Assembly: GCA_020354155.1 (NCBI GenBank)
Contig: CP070644.1
Location: 1,743,259-1,752,816 of the forward strand
Direction of reading: 5' to 3'
DNA length: 9,558 nt
From: Nitrospiraceae bacterium
Lineage (GTDB): Bacteria > Nitrospirota > Thermodesulfovibrionia > UBA6902
In this document: positions 1-5,572 of the stretch, in pieces
How the letters are laid out: each line of letters opens with the position of its first letter
Position numbering within the stretch: position 1 is the first letter of the stretch
Notes under the pieces: model-generated
Told to the model about the DNA's origin: nothing
Database searches by the model: none
The model's input: only the letters and a program-made list of their open reading frames with translations
Made by a program: the position numbers and the translations under genes

Positions 1-922
1 GCTCTGACAGTTTTTCTGTCATAAATATTGTGTTTCCTTCTATACCAAATTCACCAACACTGAACTGTTTGCCTTCGGATACAGTAATTGTAACGGACAG
101 GTTTTTCCTGTTACTGCTGAGAGACAACTCGGGTTCTGAAACGGCAGACTGAATGTACCCGTTGTTGTGATAGAGTTCCTTGATTCTCTCAAGGTCTGCC
201 TTGATCGCTTCTTTTTTATAAAAACCGCTCCCTGTTATGAAGGAGAAGAACCACCGCTTCTTCGTCTTCATGGCTTTTTTTATCTGTCTGTCGGAAAGGG
301 CCCTGTTGCCCTCAATGGTAATTTTCTTGATAACCACCTTGGGGCCTTCTTCAATCTGGAAGGTTAATGCAATTGCGTCATCTGAAATTTCTCTGACAAC
401 GGGAACAACACTTGCCAGCCAGTATCCCTCAGCCTGATAGTATGCGATGATTTTCTGTGCGTTGTCTGTTATAAGCGCCTGATTCGCAATAGCTCCGGAG
501 GTGATGGTAATCTTCTCTTTTATGTCATCGGTTTTCAGTTTTTTATTACCCTGAAAATCAAGGCTGATAATGGTGGGCTTTTCGATGAATATGTATATGA
601 GTTTTACGCCACCCTCAAAGGAATCTATCTCAACACGTACATCATCAAAGTAACCGATGCTGTAGAGCATTTTGATGTCTTCCTGTACCGTATTCTTTGA
701 GAAGGGTTCTCCTTCCCTGCTCTGCATCCGGGCAAGGACAGTCTCATTGCTGATTTTTCTGTTTCCCTGCAGTTCTATCTGTGTAACAAGGGGCGAAGTA
801 TCTGCCCCGGCAGAGGATGGGGTAATAAAGAAACACAACAGGAGAAGAGTAATAAACAAGGAATGAGTGTATGCTGTCCCTATACTACTTTTATATTGAA
901 AGCGTAAAATATCCCGAAACAC
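1..922 (-). CDS. bamA: BamA, outer membrane protein assembly factor (N-terminal part, cut by window edge)
   Basis: BamA is the central outer-membrane subunit of the BAM complex; its periplasmic POTRA domains receive unfolded porins and its C-terminal barrel inserts them. I read 307 codons from the GTG at 922-920, which follows AGGGAG by 6 nt; no other start has a comparable ribosome site. Residues 1-38 form a signal peptide with a hydrophobic core (about 21-34) and a likely cut after PSSA. POTRA1 spans about 46-115, with IELQGNRKIS and the typical LYSIGYFDDVRVE. POTRA2 spans about 116-194 (LDFQGNKKLK, then YYQAEGYWLASV). POTRA3 spans about 195-285 (ITIEGNRALSDRQIKKAM, then LYHNNGYIQSAV). POTRA4 begins near 288 (VGEFGIEGNTIF). 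The remaining POTRAs and the barrel lie beyond base 1, so a two-partner or TamA-like relative is not formally excluded, but the serial POTRAs fit BamA best. The gene is divergent from leuS. Confidence 0.93.
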   Translation of the reverse strand, partial: MFRDILRFQYKSSIGTAYTHSLFITLLLLCFFITPSSAGADTSPLVTQIELQGNRKISNETVLARMQSREGEPFSKNTVQEDIKMLYSIGYFDDVRVEIDSFEGGVKLIYIFIEKPTIISLDFQGNKKLKTDDIKEKITITSGAIANQALITDNAQKIIAYYQAEGYWLASVVPVVREISDDAIALTFQIEEGPKVVIKKITIEGNRALSDRQIKKAMKTKKRWFFSFITGSGFYKKEAIKADLERIKELYHNNGYIQSAVSEPELSLSSNRKNLSVTITVSEGKQFSVGEFGIEGNTIFMTEKLSE

Positions 923-957
923 GGATGTCTCCCTGAGAAAATTAAGAGGTAGTATAG
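880..957. repeat. 9-bp perfect inverted repeat around the bamA start
   Basis: CTATACTAC at 880-888 and its exact reverse complement GTAGTATAG at 949-957 are separated by 60 bp. The right arm covers the putative bamA -10 element and the left arm lies inside the bamA signal-peptide codons. The arms do not extend beyond 9 bp. They could be a pair of operator half-sites, the base of a long stem in the DNA, or chance in AT-rich sequence. Confidence 0.4.
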
Positions 958-959
958 CA
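951..959 (-). promoter_or_regulatory. Putative extended -10 promoter of bamA
   Basis: Read on the minus strand this is TGCTATACT: TG, one base, then TATACT (5 of 6 matches to TATAAT), the form of an extended -10 element. No good -35 box sits 16-18 bp upstream, which extended -10 promoters tolerate. It would start transcription about 25 bp before the bamA GTG. The site was picked by eye. Confidence 0.4.
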
Positions 960-1023
960 CCAAAAGACTTTAAAATCCATAAGTTCATGTGGCGGGATGT
1001 TGCCGGTTTTGGAGATGAAAGTA

Positions 1024-1032
1024 TGGTAAAAT
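1024..1032 (+). promoter_or_regulatory. Putative extended -10 promoter of leuS
   Basis: TGGTAAAAT reads as TG, one base, then TAAAAT (5 of 6 matches to TATAAT). TTGCCG at 1000-1005 is a fair -35 box but 21 bp away, which is too far, so this would have to act as an extended -10 promoter. Transcription would begin near 1039 with a leader of about 45 nt. No T-box-like or leucine-rich leader is seen. Confidence 0.3.
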
Positions 1033-1057
1033 ACAAACTTTGAAAAAGGGTATAACT

Positions 1058-1114
1058 ATGTCTGTTCATGCGGAGGAGTTCTTTGGAAGAAAAATACAAC
1101 CCACCGGGTATTGA
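1058..1114 (+). other. 18-codon overlapping reading frame at the leuS start
   Basis: ATG at 1058 follows AAAAAGGG with 7 nt spacing and opens a frame of 18 codons ending at TGA 1112-1114 (MSVHAEEFFGRKIQPTGY). It is in a different frame from leuS and runs across the leuS ribosome site and start codon. It has no leucine codon, so it is not a classical leucine attenuation peptide. It may be chance, or a short upstream frame that modulates leuS initiation. Confidence 0.15.
1072..1085 (+). promoter_or_regulatory. Ribosome binding site that selects a TTG start for leuS
   Basis: GGAGG at 1072-1076 lies 6 nt before TTG at 1083-1085. The in-frame ATG at 1068 lies before this site and has no Shine-Dalgarno sequence at a useful distance. 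Starting at TTG gives MEEKYNPPGIEKKWQ, which matches the usual beginning of LeuRS proteins; the ATG would add only RRSS. Confidence 0.6.
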
Positions 1115-3530
1115 AAAAAAATGGCAGGATTTCTGGGAGAGTGAAAATCTGTTTTCAGTAACGGAGGAAAGTCATCTGCCCAAGTTTTTCTGTCTCGAGA
1201 TGTTTCCCTACCCATCGGGAAAGATTCATATGGGTCATGTACGCAATTACGTTATTGGCGATGTCATAGCCCGCTACAAAAAAATGAATGGATTTAATGT
1301 GCTCCACCCGATGGGTTGGGATGCCTTTGGCATGCCGGCGGAAAATGCAGCCATCAAGCATAATCTCCATCCCTCAAAGTGGACCTATGACAATATGGAA
1401 TATATGAAACAGCAACTGAGAAAGATCGGGCTTGGGTATGACTGGTCGAGGGAAGTTGCGACCTGCGATCCTGCATATTACCGCTGGAACCAGTGGTTTT
1501 TTCTGAAGATGCTCGAAAGGGGACTTGCATATAAAAAGGCATCAGCTGTCAACTGGTGCACTTCCTGTGAAACAGTGCTGGCAAATGAACAGGTCATTGA
1601 TGACGGATGCTGGCGATGTGATACAAAGGTGGTGCAGAAGGAACTGGAACAGTGGTTCTTCAGGATTACCGATTATGCAGAAGAGTTGCTCAGGGATGCT
1701 GACACATTGAAGGAATGGCCTGAGAAAGTCGTTACAATGCAGAGAAACTGGATCGGCAGGAGCGAGGGAGTGGAAGTGGACTTCCCGATAGTTGACACCG
1801 ACAAAGCACTAAGGATATTTACAACCCGTCAGGATACTCTCTATGGTGCTACCTTTATGAGCATTGCACAGAAGCACCCTCTTGTATCTCAACTTGGAAT
1901 GGATAAGCAGACCATGGATGCCGTCAGGAATCTTTCTGACGACCCTGAAGAGAAAGAAGGTGCCTTTACCGGTTACTATGCTGAAAATCCTTTGACTGGA
2001 GACAGGATTCCCATATATGTCGCAAACTTTGTTCTCATGGAATATGGGACAGGGGCGGTTATGGCAGTGCCTGCCCATGACCAGAGAGATTTTGAATTCG
2101 CAAAGAAATACAACTTGCCAGTTAAGGTTGTCATTCAGGGCACAGAGCACAGGGCGCAGAGCACAGAGGATTTAACCGAGGCCTTTGAAGAATATGGCTT
2201 TCTGGTGAACTCCGGACAATTTTCCGGCCTGTCCAGTTCTGATGCGAGGATGAAGATAGCTGATTATATTGAAGAGAGAATGCTGGGCAAAAGAGTGGTG
2301 AATTACAAACTCAGAGACTGGGGTATATCAAGGCAGCGTTACTGGGGCACTCCCATTCCAGTTGTTTATTGTGAAAAGTGCGGCGTTGTGCCCGTCCCTG
2401 AAAAGGACCTCCCTGTCATACTCCCTGAGAATGCAGTGCTCACAGGGGCAGGGGATTCCCCCCTGGCTGAGTTAAAGGAATTTGTACAGGTTGCCTGTCC
2501 CGCCTGCGGCAGTGATGCACGGAGAGATACTGACACGATGGACACTTTTGTAGATTCATCGTGGTATTTTTTGAGGTACTGCTCTCCCAGAAGTAATGAC
2601 AGGCCCGTTGAACCGGAGGCTGTCAATTACTGGATGCCGGTGGATCAGTATATTGGCGGTATTGAGCATGCAGTGCTTCATCTGCTCTATTCACGTTTTT
2701 TCACCAAGGTGATCAGGGATTTGGGACTTGTCAGTGCAGGTGAACCGTTCCAGAGACTGCTTACTCAGGGGATGGTAATCAAAGATGGTGCAAAGATGTC
2801 AAAATCCAAGGGAAATGTAGTTGATCCTGATTTTCTGGTCAATAAATACGGCACTGATACAGTAAGGGTATTCTGCATGTTTGCGGCCCCTCCGGAGCGG
2901 GACCTTGAGTGGTCTGACCAGGGGGTGGACGGGGCATACCGGTTCCTGAACCGTATCTGGAACCTTGTGTACCGCACCAGGCAGTTATGGAGCAGAGGCG
3001 AGCCCGGGGTGATATCGGATGCCGGTACGCTTTCAGCCCAGGGTATGAACCTGCTGCGCAAGACTCATCAGACAATCAGGAAGATCACAAACTCTATTGA
3101 ACGGGATTATCATTTTAATACATGCATTGCTGCCCTTATGGAGCTCTTCAATGACATATCTTCATTCAGTCAGTCAGGCAACAAAGAGAATCATGTTCTG
3201 AGATTCAGCATACAACAGCTCATAGTACTTATCTCTCCCTTTGCTCCCCACATGGCCGAGGAACTGTGGAGGGACCTGGGTGAAAAAGACAGCATTATTC
3301 ATCAAAGCTGGCCTTCCTGGGACCGGGACATTGCAAAGGAGGAGGAAGTAGAACTTGTCATACAGATAAACGGCAAGGTCAAGGCCAAGACCATGATCCC
3401 CGCAGGTCTTGATGATGGGGCCATACGGGAAAGGGCATTTGCAGAGCCCAAGGTACTGGAACTGACAGAGGGCAGGGCATTGAAAAAGGTGATTGTTGTT
3501 AAGAGTAAACTCGTAAATATTGTTATTTGA
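1083..3530 (+). CDS. leuS: Leucyl-tRNA synthetase
   Basis: Cytoplasmic class I synthetase that charges tRNA-Leu with leucine using ATP. It has 815 aa from TTG 1083 (820 from ATG 1068), a normal bacterial length (E. coli about 860). The HIGH motif is HMGH at 49-52 and the KMSKS loop is KMSKS at 571-575. A first zinc knuckle has C159, C162, C176 and C179; a second has C430, C433, C472 and C475. The CP1 editing domain carries TTRQDT at 247-252 and AVPAHDQRD with D333, so both main editing signatures are present, but the usual TTRPDT has Gln for Pro at 250. After CP1 a short repeat-derived segment (about 352-362) replaces the usual linker. The C-terminus ends with the expected INGKVKAK region and small terminal domain. 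The gene is intact, divergent from bamA and upstream of lptE and holA. Confidence 0.97.
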   Translation: MEEKYNPPGIEKKWQDFWESENLFSVTEESHLPKFFCLEMFPYPSGKIHMGHVRNYVIGDVIARYKKMNGFNVLHPMGWDAFGMPAENAAIKHNLHPSKWTYDNMEYMKQQLRKIGLGYDWSREVATCDPAYYRWNQWFFLKMLERGLAYKKASAVNWCTSCETVLANEQVIDDGCWRCDTKVVQKELEQWFFRITDYAEELLRDADTLKEWPEKVVTMQRNWIGRSEGVEVDFPIVDTDKALRIFTTRQDTLYGATFMSIAQKHPLVSQLGMDKQTMDAVRNLSDDPEEKEGAFTGYYAENPLTGDRIPIYVANFVLMEYGTGAVMAVPAHDQRDFEFAKKYNLPVKVVIQGTEHRAQSTEDLTEAFEEYGFLVNSGQFSGLSSSDARMKIADYIEERMLGKRVVNYKLRDWGISRQRYWGTPIPVVYCEKCGVVPVPEKDLPVILPENAVLTGAGDSPLAELKEFVQVACPACGSDARRDTDTMDTFVDSSWYFLRYCSPRSNDRPVEPEAVNYWMPVDQYIGGIEHAVLHLLYSRFFTKVIRDLGLVSAGEPFQRLLTQGMVIKDGAKMSKSKGNVVDPDFLVNKYGTDTVRVFCMFAAPPERDLEWSDQGVDGAYRFLNRIWNLVYRTRQLWSRGEPGVISDAGTLSAQGMNLLRKTHQTIRKITNSIERDYHFNTCIAALMELFNDISSFSQSGNKENHVLRFSIQQLIVLISPFAPHMAEELWRDLGEKDSIIHQSWPSWDRDIAKEEEVELVIQINGKVKAKTMIPAGLDDGAIRERAFAEPKVLELTEGRALKKVIVVKSKLVNIVI
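2138..2165 (+). repeat. Two 14-bp tandem repeat units inside leuS
   Basis: GGGCACAGAGCACA (2138-2151) is followed at once by GGGCGCAGAGCACA (2152-2165), 13 of 14 bases identical, and then by GAGGA. It is translated as GTEHRAQSTED, in the linker after the LeuRS editing domain, and does not break the frame. The composition differs from the flanking coding sequence, which suggests insertion or expansion of a small intergenic-type repeat. Confidence 0.7.
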
Positions 3531-3633
3531 GATAGTGGGTATAATGAAGCAGTAACCTGAACACCTCGAAAACAGTATTGAATCGACAGATTATTGAAAA
3601 ACGATATTGAATTTATTTGAATTCATTTTAATC

Positions 3634-3655
3634 ATCATTGACGTTTAGCAATGAT
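3634..3655 (+). other. Short hairpin in the leuS-lptE gap
   Basis: ATCATTG (3634-3640) and CAATGAT (3649-3655) form a perfect 7-bp stem around an 8-nt loop. No run of T follows, so it is not a standard intrinsic terminator. The rest of the 221-bp gap (3531-3751) holds TATAAT at 3540-3545 without a good -35, and an imperfect direct repeat (3568-3583 and 3596-3612, both ending TATTGAAT). I see no convincing gene there. Confidence 0.3.
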
Positions 3656-3751
3656 ACAACACAGCAGATGTCTCTGCATGAGGTGTCGCAATTCTGTTTT
3701 CCTGGCATTCATGCTGCTTTATGACAATAACCTGGACAGCGGAGAGATATT

Positions 3752-4270
3752 ATGAAAAGTAATAATCGACTGAATACGGGCTTAATCGTCGCTTTTTTTC
3801 TGCTGATTCCATTGATTTCTTCCTGCGGCTATAAAATGGTGGGATCAACGTTCCTTCCCTTTCGTTCAATTTATATCAAACAGGTTGTGAACAGGACCTA
3901 TGAGCCGCGCCTTGAAGAAAGACTGCATGACGCCCTGTCCAGGGAGTTTATCAGCCAGGGAATTGAAATCAGGTCATCATCGGCTGATGCACTCCTTGAG
4001 TCAGAGGTAACGTCTTTTGCGGTGGGAGCAGTCGGGGCTGTTGACGAAGTAGTCAAGGAGCAGGAACTTTTCATGACTACGAACATTAAACTGATTGAAG
4101 GGGAACGGGTAACGGAGTTCAGGGATATGCGTTCACCGATCAGGATTACCTTTGTCTCGACGGGAACGGTGAGCGACAGCGTAGCAAGCAAGGAGGCAGC
4201 AACAGACAGGGCATGCAGGGAAATCGCAAAGGAAATCGTGGGAAGAAATATTATGAGCTATGCTAAATAA
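3752..4270 (+). CDS. lptE: LptE, LPS-assembly outer-membrane lipoprotein
   Basis: LptE is the lipoprotein that plugs the LptD barrel and helps place LPS in the outer leaflet of the outer membrane. The protein has 172 aa, close to the usual size. Residues 10-24 are a hydrophobic signal ending in the lipobox ISSC, with C25 as the lipidation site; the following CGYKMVG is the family's typical mature N-terminus. Next comes a strand-rich start (SIYIKQVVNRT) and a helix containing PRLEERLHDALSREF, again typical. The start is ATG 3752, with GGAGAG 6 nt upstream. Its 3' end overlaps holA by 11 bp, so the two are probably translated together. The leuS-lptE-holA order supports the assignment. The C-terminal half is weakly conserved in this family, so the call rests on the lipobox region and context. 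Confidence 0.88.
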   Translation: MKSNNRLNTGLIVAFFLLIPLISSCGYKMVGSTFLPFRSIYIKQVVNRTYEPRLEERLHDALSREFISQGIEIRSSSADALLESEVTSFAVGAVGAVDEVVKEQELFMTTNIKLIEGERVTEFRDMRSPIRITFVSTGTVSDSVASKEAATDRACREIAKEIVGRNIMSYAK

Positions 4271-5213
4271 AGCGCTCCAGCAGGAATGCGACCGGGGTCT
4301 CCCTGACCCGCTGTATTATATCTGGAGTGGAGAAAGCTTTTTTTTAGAAGATGCGCTCTCAGTTATAGTTGAAGCAGTACTTGCTGACGGAGCTCAGGAT
4401 TTTAATTTCGATACATTCGATTCTTCTTCATCCATTCAGAATATTCTCGATGCGGTGTCGACCCTTCCCTTTATGGCCCGGAAACGTCTTGTTGTTCTCA
4501 AAGATTTTCACCAGTTTTCCGCCGCTTCAGTCAAGGCGTTAAAAAATTATTTTGATGACCCCTCACTGACAACATGTCTTGTAGTGCTATCCCATAAAGC
4601 GCCCAAGGCTTCGGCAAAAATGAACTGCAAGGTCTTTGGCCTGAACATCAAAGATTGGGACATACCGAAATGGCTGAAAGGCGCTGCTGCTAAAAAGGGG
4701 CTTCGTCTTACTGATGACGCTGTGAGTTGTCTCATTGAATATGTCGGGTATGATATCGGGCTGTTACTGATGGAGATAGAAAAACTTCTTCTTTCTGATA
4801 AAAAAACAATCACCGGACAGGATATCGCTGACTCCACGAGTATGGTCAGGGACTTTACATCATTTGATCTCCTTAATTCGCTCATCGGGGGGCAAAAAAC
4901 ACGGGCATTCAGGATCCTGAATGCCATGCTCGCAGGAAATGCCTTTGAGGCAACGGTCATTCTCGGCACTCTGAACTGGCATTACAGACAATTCTATTCC
5001 GTGTGGCACAGCAATGGGAAACGACCTGCAAAAATGAGGGAGAAGACATTCAGAACCCTTGTGAAATATGTGCATGCATACAGGGAAGATAATTTCCTGG
5101 AGATTTTCCGGAATCTTCATGAAGCAGACATGGGGATAAAGAGTTCAGGAAGGCCGAAGGTCGTTCTCGAAATACTTCTTATCAGGCTGCTTCAGAAGGG
5201 GACATTGAATTGA
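4260..5213 (+). CDS. holA: DNA polymerase III delta subunit (clamp loader)
   Basis: The delta subunit is the 'wrench' of the clamp-loader complex; it opens the beta sliding clamp during replication. The protein has 317 aa, slightly shorter than E. coli HolA (343 aa). The N-terminal part has the family pattern YYIWSGESFFLEDAL (about residues 19-33), then FNFDTFD and the stretch TLPFMARKRLVVLKD that carries the clamp-binding region in relatives. The middle reads WDIPKWLKGAAAKKGLRL and ends in the helical segment IGLLLMEIEKLLL; the C-terminal collar domain follows. As in other delta subunits, no Walker A motif is visible. The ATG lies inside the end of lptE with only a weak Shine-Dalgarno, which fits translational coupling. 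Its last 32 bp overlap rpsT on the other strand. Confidence 0.92.
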   Translation: MLNKALQQECDRGLPDPLYYIWSGESFFLEDALSVIVEAVLADGAQDFNFDTFDSSSSIQNILDAVSTLPFMARKRLVVLKDFHQFSAASVKALKNYFDDPSLTTCLVVLSHKAPKASAKMNCKVFGLNIKDWDIPKWLKGAAAKKGLRLTDDAVSCLIEYVGYDIGLLLMEIEKLLLSDKKTITGQDIADSTSMVRDFTSFDLLNSLIGGQKTRAFRILNAMLAGNAFEATVILGTLNWHYRQFYSVWHSNGKRPAKMREKTFRTLVKYVHAYREDNFLEIFRNLHEADMGIKSSGRPKVVLEILLIRLLQKGTLN

Positions 5214-5478
5214 CAAGTCTTGTCAGTTGCGCGACCCTGCGTGCTGCAGTATTCTTGTGTATAATCCCTTTTCTGGCAGCTTTGTCGACAGCTGATACAG
5301 CTTTAACCAGAGCGGCTTTTGCGCCTTCAGCGCTCTTGTTTGTAACTTCTTTCTCAACAGCCTTTGCGAGGGTTTTCAGTAAACTTTTAACAGACTTGTT
5401 TTTCAGTGTCCGTGTTTCGGTCTGTCTCACTCTTTTTAAGGCTGATTTATTTTTTTTCGGTGCAGCTTGTACCGGCAA
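5182..5478 (-). CDS. rpsT: Small ribosomal subunit protein bS20
   Basis: S20 binds 16S rRNA in the 30S subunit. The protein has 98 aa, is rich in Lys, Arg and Ala, and shows the S20 pattern: KKNKSALKRVRQTETR near the N-terminus, a central helix with KSLLKTLAKAVEK, and KGIIHKNTAARRVAQLTRLV near the end. It is slightly longer than the common 87-90 aa. The start is TTG at 5478-5476, with GGGAGG (5491-5486) 7 nt upstream; no ATG fits. A rare start codon is also known for rpsT of E. coli. It converges on holA with a 32-bp overlap, and I see no intrinsic terminator past its stop, so its transcript probably runs antisense into holA. Confidence 0.95.
   Translation of the reverse strand: MPVQAAPKKNKSALKRVRQTETRTLKNKSVKSLLKTLAKAVEKEVTNKSAEGAKAALVKAVSAVDKAARKGIIHKNTAARRVAQLTRLVNSMSPSEAA
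5211..5225. repeat. 15-bp palindrome on the holA stop codon
   Basis: TGACAAGTCTTGTCA is a perfect palindrome around a single central base; its first three bases are the holA stop codon. As RNA it can form only a small 5-6 bp stem, and no T-run follows on either strand. It also encodes part of the C-terminus of S20 on the minus strand, which limits how freely it can vary. Confidence 0.35.
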
Positions 5479-5505
5479 TGGAGTACCTCCCGTTTACTAT
5501 GATCT

Positions 5506-5519
5506 CCGATGTCTATCGG
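5506..5519 (-). other. Small hairpin in the rpsT leader
   Basis: CCGAT (5506-5510) and ATCGG (5515-5519) pair around a 4-nt loop. In the minus-strand rpsT transcript it would lie in the 5' leader, about 15 nt upstream of the Shine-Dalgarno sequence. It may be a site of autogenous control, known for S20 in other bacteria, but this stem has only 5 bp. Confidence 0.2.
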
Positions 5520-5542
5520 GTGATAATAAAATGCAATTTAAT

Positions 5543-5572
5543 ATTAAACATTAATACCGATGATAAAGTCAA
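5543..5572 (-). promoter_or_regulatory. Sigma-70-type promoter of rpsT
   Basis: On the minus strand TTGACT (5572-5567, 5 of 6) is followed after 18 bp by TTTAAT (5548-5543, 5 of 6). Transcription would start near 5536, leaving a leader of about 57 nt before the TTG. The -10 box lies in a 12-bp palindrome, TTTAATATTAAA (5537-5548). The -35 box lies inside the first codons of murJ, so the two divergent genes share this control region. No equally good plus-strand promoter for murJ is visible. Confidence 0.6.

Noticed and set aside
167..866. Several short plus-strand frames (64-66 aa)
   Set aside because: They are antisense to bamA, whose POTRA motifs are continuous on the minus strand through this stretch.
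1809..2150. Minus-strand 113-aa open frame
   Set aside because: Antisense to the LeuRS editing domain; no independent support.
3540..3545. TATAAT as a promoter for lptE
   Set aside because: The hexamer is perfect, but no acceptable -35 lies 16-18 bp upstream and it is 206 bp from the gene; co-transcription with leuS is as likely.
4547..4969. Minus-strand 140-aa open frame
   Set aside because: Lies entirely within holA, shows no family motif and has no separate ribosome site; a shadow frame.
5210..5554. Plus-strand 114-aa open frame
   Set aside because: It is the antisense of rpsT. The minus-strand S20 has clear family motifs, a ribosome site and a promoter; this frame has none.
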